Shown one piece after another: positions 52,401-62,155 of a DNA stretch of 64,000 nucleotides (the stretch's first letter is position 1; each line of letters begins with the position of its first letter). Position numbers and translations under genes: made by a program. The DNA is from Morella rubra (lineage: Eukaryota; Streptophyta; Magnoliopsida; Fagales; Myricaceae): contig CM025853.1 of assembly GCA_003952965.2 (NCBI GenBank), positions 20,503,603-20,567,602 on the forward strand, given 5' to 3'. Under the pieces are notes generated by a model. The model did no database searches. It had not been told where the DNA came from and worked only from the letters and a program-made list of their open reading frames with translations.

Positions 52401-53764
52401 GCTGTGAACTTTCAACCTCCACAAACGGAAACTGCAACTTGTTTCAGAGATGATAGTTCCATAAGGCAATTGTTCAATGCAACTGAATGTCTGTCATAGG
52501 TAGCTTCCATGATAAAGTGATGGCAATTCCCGTGGTTTCACATATTAAAATGTGACCGTTTAAGAGGTGGAGCCTCACATTAATTAGAATTAATAAGAGT
52601 GAGTTGTCAACAAAAATTATTAAATCCAATCCCACCAGGTTTTATCAATTCCTCGCAAAGAAAATTCGAAAAGATGTTGATTGCTTTATCCCCACAAATC
52701 CAAAACTTGTTAACCCTTAAGACTCCCAGAAATCCCTACGAAGGCACCTCATCACAATCTGTTCAACACACAACAATCCATTAAGATACCTCAACAACTC
52801 ACTGTGTATGGCTTACCCAACATTTGAGATTCGTATAGAAGTACTCAGAACTCCTATGCAGGCTCCTCATAGCAATAACTGCATTCTCACTCCATGTAAT
52901 TTGCTCTGAATGCATGAGGCAACAGTAATCCTCTCACAAATGCTAATGGGTGAACTTATGATGCATTTGTCTGCTTGCTTAGCCACACTTTGAACTAGAC
53001 TAGAAGCATCAGCATCATGAAATTAGGATTAATTTATTGTTGCAACGTATACGTCCAAGGATTGGACATTGATCTCAGAATTCAAACTGAAATCACACAA
53101 CCAAACTTACCTATGTTCAGTGGCAAGTGTTACTACGATGAACTCAGGAAAATAGCGTGCAAAGATATGCAATGACTTGCATGTTACATAGTCCAGTTTA
53201 AACTATCTTCCACAAAACTGTCATTCTTTCAATTCTTTGAGTTGCTATTTCCTTCCTAAGTCACTTTGGATGTGACTGCTGATTTCATTTTCCTCTTCCC
53301 ATTTTCACTTGTGGGTGTCCCGTTAATAGTACTTCCATGCTTTGGCTGGACCTGTTGGGTCTTTCCAGAACTCATATCCCAAGCATCTTTCTTTCCTTTA
53401 CAGCATTGTGCAGAATGTAACAGTAAACAGATATACACTCCTAAATACTAGTTTTCCAAAAGGTACAACAATATGCATTATACATAGAAACCTTCACCAA
53501 GAAACAAATGGAAAAATTGCAGAATGCCTCTGTCGAAATAACCTCGTACCCAACTTACATACAAAATGTAAGCGTTAACTCGAGAACACAATGCAAAAAG
53601 AAAGAACCACAACATAGATAAAGCACCTGTTTTGCAACTAATTGCTGTTGAGTCAGTGATGGTGTACCCTGCAAAGAAGATTTAGCCGGCAGCACTGGCT
53701 CAATCAAGTACTCTACGAAGGCCTGGACAGCATCCTCAGTCGGACATACGTCTGAGTCATCCAT
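39630..53764 (-). CDS. Uncharacterised conserved plant protein with C-terminal dsRNA-binding-motif-like fold
   Basis: Spliced CDS (complement): 53627-53764, 51337-51862, 48648-48798, 46899-47009, 44926-45397, 43757-43999, 43158-43230, 41719-41897, 40369-40435, 39630-39778. It encodes about 702 aa with every phase consistent, starting MDDSDVCPTEDAVQAFVEYL and ending at TAG 39630-39632. Residues 1 to about 325 form a conserved globular region (YNYYLRKRHPQLEVLGFEPF, WMTTPVVEYYHVLPYAGIVS) with a basic patch KKTRIVRKRPK near 189-199. Then come a polar, low-complexity middle and a helical, probably coiled-coil stretch (about 515-572). The final 70 residues read ELDCVCYENNWILPTYHV, then GFKAGVTVKG, then GARESAAAQMVANLRRMA, which matches the alpha-beta-beta-beta-alpha order of a dsRBM. 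I know no assigned function. By gene order it may correspond to Arabidopsis At1g05950 (from memory). One intron has a GC donor. Confidence 0.85.
40641..40932. mobile_element. Hairpin-type MITE in intron of the dsRBM-like gene
   Basis: The left arm (ATCACTTTGAGGGTCCGAAC..., TTCATTAATGTGCCCCTCAA..., AAAACCGTGCC) pairs with the right arm (reverse complement GTTACTTTGGGGGTCCAAAC..., TTCATTAATATGCACACACA..., AAAATCGTGCC). The pairing covers about 130 bases around a centre near 40787. It is non-coding and the exact ends are uncertain. Confidence 0.6.
41628..41718 (-). other. GC donor of the intron following exon 41719-41897
   Basis: On the minus strand the exon ends ATGCCAG and the intron begins GCAAGTGTAATC. 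The next exon starts after TTTGCAG at 40436. The frame (RMQNPCQ / ELDCVCYENNW) closes only with this GC donor. The coordinates cover the donor-proximal part of the intron. Confidence 0.75.
41898..43157 (-). other. Intron of the dsRBM-like gene between exons 43158-43230 and 41719-41897
   Basis: A 1.26-kb intron. A 97-codon minus-strand ORF (42308-42601) lies within but has no recognised domain, and it does not fit the reading of the host gene. Confidence 0.5.
43495..43660. repeat. Tandem duplication of 82 bp
   Basis: GGGCATCACATTATCAC begins copies at 43495 and 43577. The two copies share the CATATCACATATACAGAAGA and CAGTCAACCACAAATTAT segments with few differences. A further short repeat (TCTATCTATACATATGT at about 43634 and 43672) flanks a poly-A tract. 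All lie in one intron of the dsRBM-like gene. Confidence 0.8.
44000..44925 (-). other. Intron of the dsRBM-like gene
   Basis: No coding exon fits. It contains a poly-T tract near 44407-44425. Nothing else noteworthy. Confidence 0.5.
46565..46752 (+). mobile_element. Short LTR-like fragment in an intron (candidate)
   Basis: The segment begins TGTTAGATTGTAACTG and ends GTCATTACA, with TG...CA ends, an internal TATAAATAG at about 46669-46677, and a C/T-rich stretch after it, as in LTR promoters. Just after the end, CATGGTATGGGG recalls a degenerate tRNA-Met primer site. No partner LTR or target duplication was found, so it may be a solo or TRIM-type remnant. Confidence 0.35.
47010..48647 (-). 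other. Intron of the dsRBM-like gene
   Basis: A 1.6-kb intron with a poly-A run near 47779-47794. No further exon or clear mobile element was identified. Confidence 0.5.
48920..49806. mobile_element. Possible non-autonomous DNA transposon in intron
   Basis: The left end AGGCTGTGTTTCTTTGGCTG resembles the reverse complement of the right end (AAGGTTATGTTTGTTTTGCT). Imperfect short terminal inverted repeats of this kind are common in plant hAT-like and related non-autonomous elements. No target duplication is apparent and no transposase is encoded. Confidence 0.3.
50045..50538. mobile_element. Fold-back (hairpin) MITE with 8-9 bp target duplication
   Basis: The two arms, each about 190-200 bases, are inverted copies. 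The left arm has AAGTCATAGTTAGTCCTACA and AATGCCCCTCCAAGACAAAA. The right arm, reverse-complemented, has AAGTCATAGTTAGCCTTGTA and AATGCCCCTCCAAGACAAAA. An A/T-rich centre separates them. TTAGATATA occurs at 50036-50044 and 50539-50547, an apparent target duplication of 8-9 bp, as produced by MULE or hAT insertion. The element lies in intron 2 of the dsRBM-like gene and would form a long hairpin when transcribed. Confidence 0.8.
51863..53626 (-). other. Intron 1 of the dsRBM-like gene
   Basis: A 1.76-kb intron. A segment near 52130-52270 has GTTAAGTCCCACATTTAG and a TAGTCCAACATTGA phrase of the type often seen in plant repeats, but no ends could be defined. Other short ORFs show no domain. Confidence 0.45.
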
Positions 53765-53950
53765 CGGCTCTACAGAATCAACGGATTCAAGTCAATCTCA
53801 CGGGGGAAGAAGAAAAACCAAATTCTAAAAAAGAATTAGAAAGCAACCAAAAATCAAAGTTTGAAAAAAGAATTTAAGAACAAATGGAATTAAAAAAAAA
53901 AAGGTACCGAGTGAGAGAAAGCAAAATGCAGGTAACTCAAGAAGGGGAAA

Positions 53951-53959
53951 TTAGGGTTT
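53951..53959 (-). promoter_or_regulatory. Telo-box (AAACCCTAA) near the start of the dsRBM-like gene
   Basis: On the minus strand the sequence reads AAACCCTAA about 190 bases upstream of the start codon. Telo-boxes are enriched close to transcription starts of plant genes for translation, cell-cycle and other housekeeping functions. This suggests a housekeeping promoter. Confidence 0.5.
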
Positions 53960-54029
53960 TAGCGTTAAGTGTAAATTCTAATAGAGCAGAGTAGCAACAA
54001 TAGAGAGTGAACTGGAGAAAAGTAGGGCT

Positions 54030-54042
54030 GAAAAATTATACG
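54030..54042 (-). promoter_or_regulatory. TATA-like element of the dsRBM-like gene (candidate)
   Basis: The minus strand reads CCGTATAATTTTTC. It lies about 75 bases upstream of the telo-box and 270 bases upstream of the start codon, a plausible core-promoter position. There is no transcript evidence. Confidence 0.3.
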
Positions 54043-54274
54043 GCCATTAAATGCGAATTTCCAAAATTGGAGGAGAAAGAAAATATACGGAACGAAGACG
54101 GTTTTGGTAGTACCAAAATTGGACTGAGCAGCTAAAAGTGTGACTTTTCAGGATCCTGCGTCTGTTTAGTTTTCGAAAAGGCGCCAAAGAGTACGAAAGG
54201 CTCTTCTTGCAGCGACGGTACATTTTGTGGCGTGAAAAGGCATGTCTTCCGCGAGTGACAACGCCGAAATCAGT

Positions 54275-55035
54275 TATCAAATTTTACCTCCTTTTATTTT
54301 TTAGTCTCTGTGTTTCATTTTTTTTAAATTTTAGCCCATGATTTACTCTTCTTCTTCTTCTTTCTTTCTTTTTTTTTTTTTTTTTTTTTTTTGAAAAAAC
54401 CTTTTTGTCAGCTATCTGTTTGTTTCCCCTCATTTTATTTTTTAATTCTTGTGTTTAATTTTTTCAAATTTTAGTCTTTGGATTTATATTTTTTACTAAA
54501 TAGTCCTTTCGTTAGATATTGTCTGTTTTTCTAATGAAATGGCCACGTCAGCTAACAACCCATGGTAATTAGACCTTGTAGGTTCTTTATTTTCTTTATA
54601 AAATATGGTCCTAATTTTCATACCATTAGGATAGGTGCAAGGATCAAATCAATCAAAAAATCTATATATTTTCTGTAATTCAATAGAACACATCATATCT
54701 CAATTTTGGTGCTTTAAATAAAAATAACAATAAATAACAAATACTAAAATTTGAACAGTAATTCCTGACGGAAGAGCCATTTCATCAAAAAAATATAAAC
54801 TTAATGACTAAAATTTGAAAAAATTAAACTCAAAGACTAAAAAATAAAAGAGGTAAAATCTAATGACTAAAATGTTAATTTCCCTTTTATTGTTAAGCTG
54901 TCAGTTGATGTAGTTAAGAAAATAGAATGATCATTTCCTCAAAAATATAAACTCAAGGACTAAAATTAAAAAAAATAAAACTCAAAAGACTACAAAATAA
55001 AAATAAGTAAAATTCAATGACTAGACTACTAAATT
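54275..55035. mobile_element. Nested inverted-repeat element upstream of the dsRBM-like gene
   Basis: The outer arms (AAATTTTACCTCCTTTTATT with TTTAGTCTCTGTGTTT; right arm reverse complement GAATTTTACTTATTTTTATT with GTAGTCTTTTGAGTTT) face each other. A second, inner pair has the same theme (TTCAAATTTTAGTCTTTGGA near 54465 against GACTAAAATTTGAAAAAATT near 54805). It is non-coding, and the ends are approximate because no target duplication was found. Confidence 0.5.
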
Positions 55036-55110
55036 CGGTGGAGTAGTTTCTCCACAAAATATGGTACAAGTACGGGAGAACGATTTTTTTGTACTCCCCA
55101 AAAGCTGAAT

Positions 55111-56387
55111 TGAGAGAGCAAAAACAACCCAAGAGGGGGGGGTGAATTGGGTTTTATAAAAAAACTTTTATCCTTTTTCTTTTTCTAAAGAGCAAGAGAG
55201 TAGATCTATAACAATCAAGGACTATAATGAAGAATAAAAGGAATAGTTAAAGAAGCACAATAAATAGATATCAACAATAAATAGAGATAAGGGTAGAGAG
55301 ATGACACCGTGACTTTTAGGTGGTTCGGCCAACACTTGCCTACGTCCACCCCCAAGGCTATTGACTTCCTTGGGCTTTTTTTCACTATCTTCAAATAGGA
55401 AGTACATCTTAGCTTTTAGGGTGCTAAGGAACCTTTACAAAGTGTTTTTCGAGCTTACACTTTAACTCACTCTCACAAATCCTCACAACCTAGAGGATTT
55501 CTTCTACCAACAAGTAGGACAAGTGTTTTTCCAAACACTCACGTGTTTTTCAAGAATGGGTACAAAGGGAATCTTAGTAAAGGCTCTTTAAGCTGAATAA
55601 ACAAGTATGAAGTACTGAGGTGTGCAAAGAGACAAGATTCACAAAGAAAGCAACAGTATTTGCAGGTGGGAGTACGAGCTTTCTTGGTTGGTGGAGCTTC
55701 TTTCTTCTTCAAAGCTTTTTCTCTCTCTAGAAATTAGGGCAAGAGTTAATAGCGCACACTTCTGTTTTCTCTCTCCATCTTCTTCTATTTAAAGCTCCTA
55801 GGGCACCAAGGGTCTTCTTGTAAAGTTTGAGTGCCGTTGGAGGTCATTTGAGACAATTTGGAGACTTTTTGGATGAGTTGGCGTCCAGGTTTCCAATTGA
55901 TGGTATGTGCTGACACATTAAAATTTGGCCTGAAAACAACCTCTCGGGTGTTAGTTCAATGTGTCGACACTATGGTTCAATGTGTCGACACTTCCACTTA
56001 GTCAAAAAAATATTTTGAAAGACCTGAAAAACAAACTCTCGGGTAGTAGTTCAATGTGTCGACACTATGGTCAATGTGTCGACACTTCCAACACTTAGAA
56101 AAAATTTCGAATGATTTTGAAAAACAACCTCTCGGGTGTTAGTTCTCCACACATTAGATGGTCCAATGTGTCGACACTTCCAACACTTAGATGAAAAATT
56201 TTTTTTTAACAACAACTAAATTCAATAAATCTTAAAAAAATTTACAATTAAAAGATGATCAATTAGCAAGATAATGAACTTGGAAAGGAATTAAAAAAAT
56301 TTTCTTAAAAGGACTTAAAACGATTATGAAAACTTTGTTATCATCAAAACAAAATAGATTGTTTGTAAGAACAACCTTGGGCTAACA
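55111..56387 (-). repeat. 3' LTR of the Sirevirus-type element
   Basis: On the minus strand it starts TGTTAGCCCAAGG and ends TTTGCTCTCTCA. Its last 235 bases match 63770-64000 almost exactly. It contains the three-copy palindrome-bearing repeat at 55934-56185. Confidence 0.9.
55934..56185. repeat. Tandem repeat of about 94 bp with GTGTCGACAC palindromes in the LTR
   Basis: The phrase CTCTCGGGT starts three units at 55941, 56036 and 56129. The perfect palindrome GTGTCGACAC occurs at 55961, 55982, 56056, 56076 and 56168, and a variant with CTGACAC near 55905. The first two units hold two palindromes each and the third holds one plus a degenerate copy. Confidence 0.9.
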
Positions 56388-56402
56388 ATCTCTCCCTTTT
56401 TG
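56388..56402 (-). other. Polypurine tract of the Sirevirus-type element
   Basis: Immediately before the 3' LTR the minus strand reads AAAAAGGGAGAGAT. This is the purine tract used to prime plus-strand DNA synthesis. Confidence 0.8.
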
Positions 56403-56991
56403 ATGATGACAAAACCATTTAAAAAAGATAATTTGCTAAAAATAGAAAAGCTCCCCCTGAGAACAAGCAGGAGTTTTTCATGATATTTTTAGCAAAAAGA
56501 CTTTGAGATTTTACAAAATTTTGCAAGAGTTTCCTTTGTAAAAGGAGGTTTCCCAAAACTTAAAGCAACATTTCTATATCCTTTTCCAAACTTCCCAAAC
56601 TTCAAATCCAAACAGATCACAAGACTTCATATCACGAAGAGTTAAAAGATAGAGTAACTACCTGAAGGATTTAGGCAAGCATAATCAAGTGCAAAGCACT
56701 TATCAAAATCTTCACAAGTACTCCCTTAGAAAACATCACTTCAAAACATATAGTCATTCATAATATAATAGAATAATCACAATAAGTCAATTTATAAAAT
56801 GCTGAATAATCATTACAACTAACCAAATAAAAATAAAACTGAAAAGAGGACAAAGAACAACATAAGAATTAAATGAAATGTCCTCAAATTAGAGCAAGGG
56901 TATCAGCATACAAATAGGCACTTTTCTCCCCCTTTGGCATCATCAAAAATAAGAAGGCAAGGGGAGGTGGCAAAGGTGAGGGCTAAGGAGA

Positions 56992-57333
56992 TCAGGGAGG
57001 AGGAGGATGATCGACGTCAAATTTCTTCAACCAGTTGCTCCAAGTCGTTGAGAACCAATAGGTCCATTTCATGACAAGAGGACGAAGATTTCGATCAACG
57101 TCCAGACTAAGCTCGGTGGCATTGACTACATCTTGAGCGGATGATTTCAAATCATTCACGGTAGCTTGAATCACCTCGCTGGCCATATGGATACTGTTGT
57201 TGACTTGGTGCTTGAGAAGCCTCACATCCTTGTCAAGAAGATTGAAACGCTCATCATGAGCAGCAAACAACTGCTTGATGTCATCAAAGCCCGTCTTCAT
57301 GTCAAGAGACAACTTCTCCAACTGCTGACCCAA
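56992..57333 (-). pseudogene. Env-like region of the Sirevirus, coiled-coil part
   Basis: The fragment encodes a heptad-rich helix (MGQQLEKLSLDMKTGFDDIK and following), then a Trp-rich stretch (MKWTYWFSTTWSNW), and ends in HPPPP. It sits between RNase H and the 3' LTR in the pol orientation, where Sireviruses often carry an env-like ORF of unproven function. I see no signal peptide, and membrane insertion is doubtful. Frame breaks separate it from the upstream part. Confidence 0.5.
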
Positions 57334-58018
57334 TTTCTTTTGTTCCTCCTTTATGTCCCCAAAGAAGCTTCAAGAGATTCAAATTGAGGTGCATGAGAGC
57401 GGGAAGGGGTATTCGGGATGATGACTCCATATGCAAAGAAGGAAATGGAGGAGGGGAGAATGGCTCTCTCTCATTTGGAGTTCTGGTGGCAGTGGAAGGA
57501 GTTCTAATGAAGGTATCTTCTTCTCATCCTCGCTGTTGGCATCAGAATCCGATCCCCTATGACTTTCTTTTGAGGGGTTGCATCACTTTCTTATCCAAAA
57601 ACCTTCATCATTTTGTGTGAACCCCATCAACCTTAGAGTTTTCTGATTATACTCTTTGGATGCCTTGGGAGTTTCCCGTACTTCACCCCCTAAATCAATA
57701 TCAAGAATGTGAAACATGGGTAAAGAACATTCCATAAGGCAGCCCTTGTTTCTTCTTCTCAGTGGCAGCCTTTCATATGATTATCATAAGGTGACCAAGG
57801 TTCATGGGAGTACGGGTATCAAGCAGTACATGACAAATAAGTCTAGGAACGTTATGTACTCAAATTTTCCCGTCCTTGGTAAATAATGTTGCAGACCATA
57901 TGATGTAAAATTCGTCTCGGAATGCTTAGATCACTAGCTGTGGGTCTAATAACCTCGTCTAGGGTTGGATTATCCAAAACAACCCTAAAGATATGAAGGG
58001 GATCAACTTCAGACAAAC

Positions 58019-58569
58019 CTACCCACCCATGGTTTCAAAGAATTTCTTCCCACCATCAGGAGCATTTACCATTGAATTCAAAGAGGAACTAGATAAATCC
58101 AAAATTTTGCCATTTACATAACTATCAGCATCCTCAGACTTAGTGAATTGAAAGTTAGCATAAACCAACTTAACTAAGTAAACATAGCAATTTACTTTCA
58201 AATTCACAAGTATTCCCCATCCTTGAAACTCAAACATCTCTTGAAACCAAACCCATTCTCACTAAACCATTTGAAATCAGCCCATCTCCCAGCAATAACT
58301 TTTCTATTTCGAAAATCTTGAACAAAACGGTTTTTGCAGAGACCTGACCTGTAGATGTAGTCTTCAGGAGTGGGATGAGGTTCTTCAGTGGTCTTGGCCT
58401 TCTTCTTCCCTTTGGAGCCAACAGAAATGGAGTTCGTTGAGAGGAGTGAGTGGGACGACTGGAAGACATTGAGTGCAGGGTTTTGAGAGAAAATGGGTCT
58501 GTCGGGCGGTGGGTTTTTGGAGAGAGAGAGTGGGTGACTAAAATTTGTGAAGGGGAGGCTGAATCGCAC
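58019..58569 (-). pseudogene. Env-like / plant-transposon-protein-like region of the Sirevirus, N-terminal part
   Basis: Two overlapping frames (58204-58569 and 58019-58237) carry a Ser/Pro-rich start, a basic stretch GSKGKKKAKT, and the motif KNRFVQDFRNRKVIAGRW. That motif recalls the domain often annotated as putative plant transposon protein in retroelement third ORFs. A frame break near 58220 separates the two. The product is unknown, and the assignment rests on position and composition. Confidence 0.45.
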
Positions 58570-58689
58570 GGTTTGAGAGAGAGAGAGAGAGGTCTGAGAG
58601 GGATAGAAAGCCTAAAATGCCGAACCCTAACTCAAATGAGATTGATATACCACGCGTGTCCTTGGTTTTTAAAAACAGTAAACACAAGG

Positions 58690-58880
58690 GAAGTGTCGAC
58701 ACATTATACTCATGTGTCGACACATTGGTCATGCTCCCGAACAAGGTGAAAAGAGCTCTCGGGTGGATGGCTTATGTGTCGACACATGAAATCATGGTGT
58801 TGACACATGCTTCTCCATGAAAGAAAAACTATAAAAACCAGAGGTGCTGACACTTGTTTCACCAAGTGTTGACACATGGC
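58690..58880. repeat. Second cluster of GTGTCGACAC palindromes, upstream of the env-like region
   Basis: GTGTCGACAC occurs at 58693, 58714 and 58776, with variants GTGTTGACAC at 58797 and 58866 and GTGCTGACAC near 58844. The neighbouring CTCTCGGGT phrase seen in the LTR repeat also occurs here (about 58756), in the same orientation. Confidence 0.85.
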
Positions 58881-59006
58881 ATGAAACATGATTTTATGAA
58901 TAGTTTTGAAACCAAAAATCACATAGAAATATCAACCCATCATTCAAAACATGTACAATGCAATCAATACCATCATTTAAAAGTAAAACAAGTATATAAT
59001 AGCAAT

Positions 59007-59757
59007 TCAATCCAAAGGAAACTTCATTCCTATTTCTTGTCGAATAAAGCAAAATCTATCCTCATTGAGGGGTTTTGTGAAAATATCCGCCAATTGAAGG
59101 TCGGTATTTACAAACTCAAGAACAATATCCCCTTTTTGAGCATGATCTCTAATGAAATGATGCTTAATCTCAATATGTTTTGTCCTAGAGTGCTGAATTG
59201 GATTTTTAGTAAGATTAATTGCACTGGTGTTGTCACATTTTATTGGGATGAGAGAATAATGAAGATTGAAATCTTCCAATTGTTGTTTCATCCACAATAC
59301 TTGTGCACAACAATTGCCATGGCAATATACTCGGCTTCCGTAGTTGATAGAGCCACGGAGTTTTGTTTCTTACAACACCAAGAGACTAGTGACGGTCCAA
59401 GAAATTGGCATGCACCACTAGTACTCTTTCTATCAATTTTACACCAGCATAATCCGCATCCGAGTATCCTTGTAAATTGAATTCAACACTCTTAGGATAA
59501 AACAAACCTAGATTTTGAGTGCCAACAAGATATCTGAAAATTCTTTTGACTGCAAGGAGATGAGATTCCTTAGGACATGATTGAAATCTAGCACACATAC
59601 ATACACTAAACATTATATCGGGTCTACTAGCGGTAAGATATAGTAAGGAGCCAATCATACCTCGATACTTCGTTTGGTCCACATCCTTACCTTTTTCATC
59701 CTTTTCCATTTTTGTAGATGGACTCATAGGAGTGCTCATAGGCTTTGAATTGTCCAT
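59007..59757 (-). pseudogene. RNase H region of the Sirevirus pol
   Basis: Fragments 59386-59757 (with TKYRGMIGSLLYLTASRPDI and GYSDADYAG) and 59007-59297 (with CDNTSAINLTKNPIQHSRTK and IEIKHHF) cover the RT-RNase H connection and RNase H of a Copia polyprotein. This domain degrades the RNA strand in the RNA-DNA hybrid during element replication. A frame break separates the fragments, and pol ends at 59007. Confidence 0.85.
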
Positions 59758-59798
59758 GTTGAATCTTTTGAGAAGATCTCTTGTGTATTTAGCTTGAC

Positions 59799-60716
59799 TT
59801 ATGAAGATGCCTCACTACATTGTTTGATTTGGAGCCCAAGAAAGTAGTTCAATTCTCCCATAAGGCTCATCTCAAATTCACCTTGCATAACTTGAGAAAA
59901 CTCTTGACACAAAGATTCATTAGTAGATCCAAAAATAATGTCATCAACATATATTTGAACCGTTAATAACTCATTTTTCTTTTCTTTGGTGAAAAGAGTA
60001 GTATCAATTTTACCCTCGAGAAAAACCATTTTCAATAAGAAAGGAACTTAAACGTTCATACCATGCTCGAGGTGCTTGTTTCAATCCATAAAGCGCTTTT
60101 GTGAGTTTGTATACATGATTTGAAAGATTTTCATCTTCAAATCCCGGTGGTTGCTCAACATAAACTTCTTCAGTGAGAAATCCATTTAGAAAAGCACTTT
60201 TTACATCCATTTGAAAGAGTTTAAAATCTTTATAACAAGCGAAAGCTAGAAGCATGCGAATGGATTCTAAACGAGCAACAGGAGCAAAGGTTTCATCAAA
60301 ATCAATTCATTCTTCTTGATTGTAACCTTGGGCTACTAATCTTGCTTTGTTCCTCACCACAACCCCGGATTCATCCATTTTGTTTCTAAAAACCCATTTG
60401 TGCCAATAATTGGATAATCCTTGGGTCTAGGAACTAGATGCCATACTTGATTTTTCTCAAATTGTTTTAATTCCTCTTCCATAGCATGGATCCAACTTTC
60501 ATCATCTTTAGCCTCAGAAAATTTCTTAGGCTCAAGTTGAGAAAGTAAAGCAAGGTTATTAGCTTGGTGTACAGAGGATCGAGTCCTTACCCCTTTTTCA
60601 ACATTACCAATAATTTGATGGAGAGGATGGTTCTTGACGTACTTCCAAGACTTTGGTAGATCATCATCATCTTGTTGAGACTCTTCTTGAGGCTCTTGAG
60701 GTTCTTGCTCTTGCAC
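59799..60716 (-). pseudogene. Reverse transcriptase region of the Sirevirus pol
   Basis: Three frames (60354-60716, 60010-60255, 59799-60035) carry [29 protein letters not shown] (first catalytic Asp region), [15 protein letters not shown], and YVDDIIFG, the catalytic box of Copia reverse transcriptase. The enzyme would copy element RNA into DNA in cytoplasmic particles. Frame breaks occur near 60354 and near 60020-60035. Confidence 0.88.
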
Positions 60717-61581
60717 AAGTGCCTCTCCCTTGTCTTTGTCAATTGTAAGCCTATTAACCCTTTGTTAAGATCTACAATATCTTCATCATCTTTTCTCATA
60801 AGATTGTTAGATTCATCAAAAACAACATGAACTGATTCTTCAACAACTAAGGTGCGTTTATTAAAAACACGATAAGCTTTGCTAGAAGTTGAATAACCAA
60901 GAAATATACCTTCATCCACTTTTGCATCGAACTTACCCAAATTGTCCTTGTTGTTGTTGAGCACAAAACATTTACAACCGAAAACATGAAAATAACCAAT
61001 GTTGGGTTTTCTATCATTCCATAGCTCATAAGGGGTTTTCTTGAGAATAGGTCTAATCATGCAACGGTTCATAACATAACAACTTGTGCTAACTACTTCA
61101 GCTTCTTAATAATCAGGCAAGTTGTTTTCACAAAGCAAGGTTCTAGCCATTTCTTCAAGAGTCCTATTTTTCCTCTCTACAACACCATTTTGTTGAGGAG
61201 TTCTAGGAGCCGAGAAGTTATGGTTAATACCATTTTCTCCACAAAACATTTCAAAGGAGGAATTTTCAAATTCTTTACCATGGTCACTCCTTATGCTAGA
61301 AATAGCAAAACCTTTTTCATTTTGGATTCTCTTGCTAAGTTTTTCAAAAGCATGAAAGCTTCATCTTTATGAGCTAGGAATAGAACCCATGTGAATCTAC
61401 TGAAGTCATCAACAACAACAAAACCATAACGTTTGCCACCCAAACTCAATGTTCGGGTTGGACCAAATAAGTCCATGTGTAGGAGTTGGAGTGGTCTAGA
61501 AGTGGACACAATATTTTTGGGTTTAAAGATATTTTGGTTTGTTTGCCCTTTTATGCTGTTTACAAAAGAGAGATCAAGCAA
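60587..61581 (-). pseudogene. Integrase region of the Sirevirus pol
   Basis: 61291-61581 carries LLHMDLFGPTRT and VVVDDFSRFTWV, the first catalytic Asp residues of the integrase core. 60587-61072 carries LKKTPYELWNDRKPN and FGCKCFVLN, the C-terminal part. In-frame stops and frame breaks (for example near 61086) interrupt it. The Cys pair of the zinc-binding region is degraded in this copy. Confidence 0.85.
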
Positions 61582-61604
61582 ACCCGAAACAAAATTCCGT
61601 TTTG

Positions 61605-62087
61605 CTAGTTTAGAATCAGGTCCATGCTTGCATGAGCAAGCCTTCTATGCCACAACCAACTGTCTTTATCATTTAGAGCTGAAAAACATTTTATATTTTC
61701 TGAGGAGATGCTCTCTAAATGAACAATGTACACATTTTCAAATCTATGTCCAACAAACAAGACTTTCTTGCTTTCAATATTTTCAACAAGGCACATTGAT
61801 GATTCAAAAATGACTCGGTTTCCCTTGTCACACAATTGACTGATGCTTAGGAGATTATGCTTTAAACCTTTGACAAGAAGAACATTTTCAATTGTAGGAT
61901 TAGGATACGTACCAATGCTTCCAACACCAAGTATTTTTTCTTTTCCATTGTCACCAAATGTAACTGAGCCCTTATCCTTAAGACAAAAGGAGTTGAACCA
62001 ACTTTTGTCTCCGGTCATGTGCTTGGAGCATCCACTATCAAGTACCCAATGTTCCTTGATGTCTTTGGACTCCAAGCATTCCAGCAA
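61605..62087 (-). pseudogene. Aspartic protease and pre-integrase zinc region of the Sirevirus pol
   Basis: WVLDSGCSKHMTGDKSWF is the active-site region of the Copia aspartic protease (DSG). LLSISQLCDKGN and LWHRRLAHAS follow, the latter belonging to the pre-integrase His/Cys zinc region. The protease would cut the polyprotein. A frame break occurs at about 61605. Confidence 0.88.
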
Positions 62088-62155
62088 AAAGGATCAGTTC
62101 TTGATCTTTGGTACCCAAACCTTTTTGGGTCCATTGGTATTAGATACAAATTCCT

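Noticed and set aside
58538..59480. + strand ORFs across the Sirevirus
   Set aside because: They are antisense shadows of the pol and env-like regions on the minus strand.
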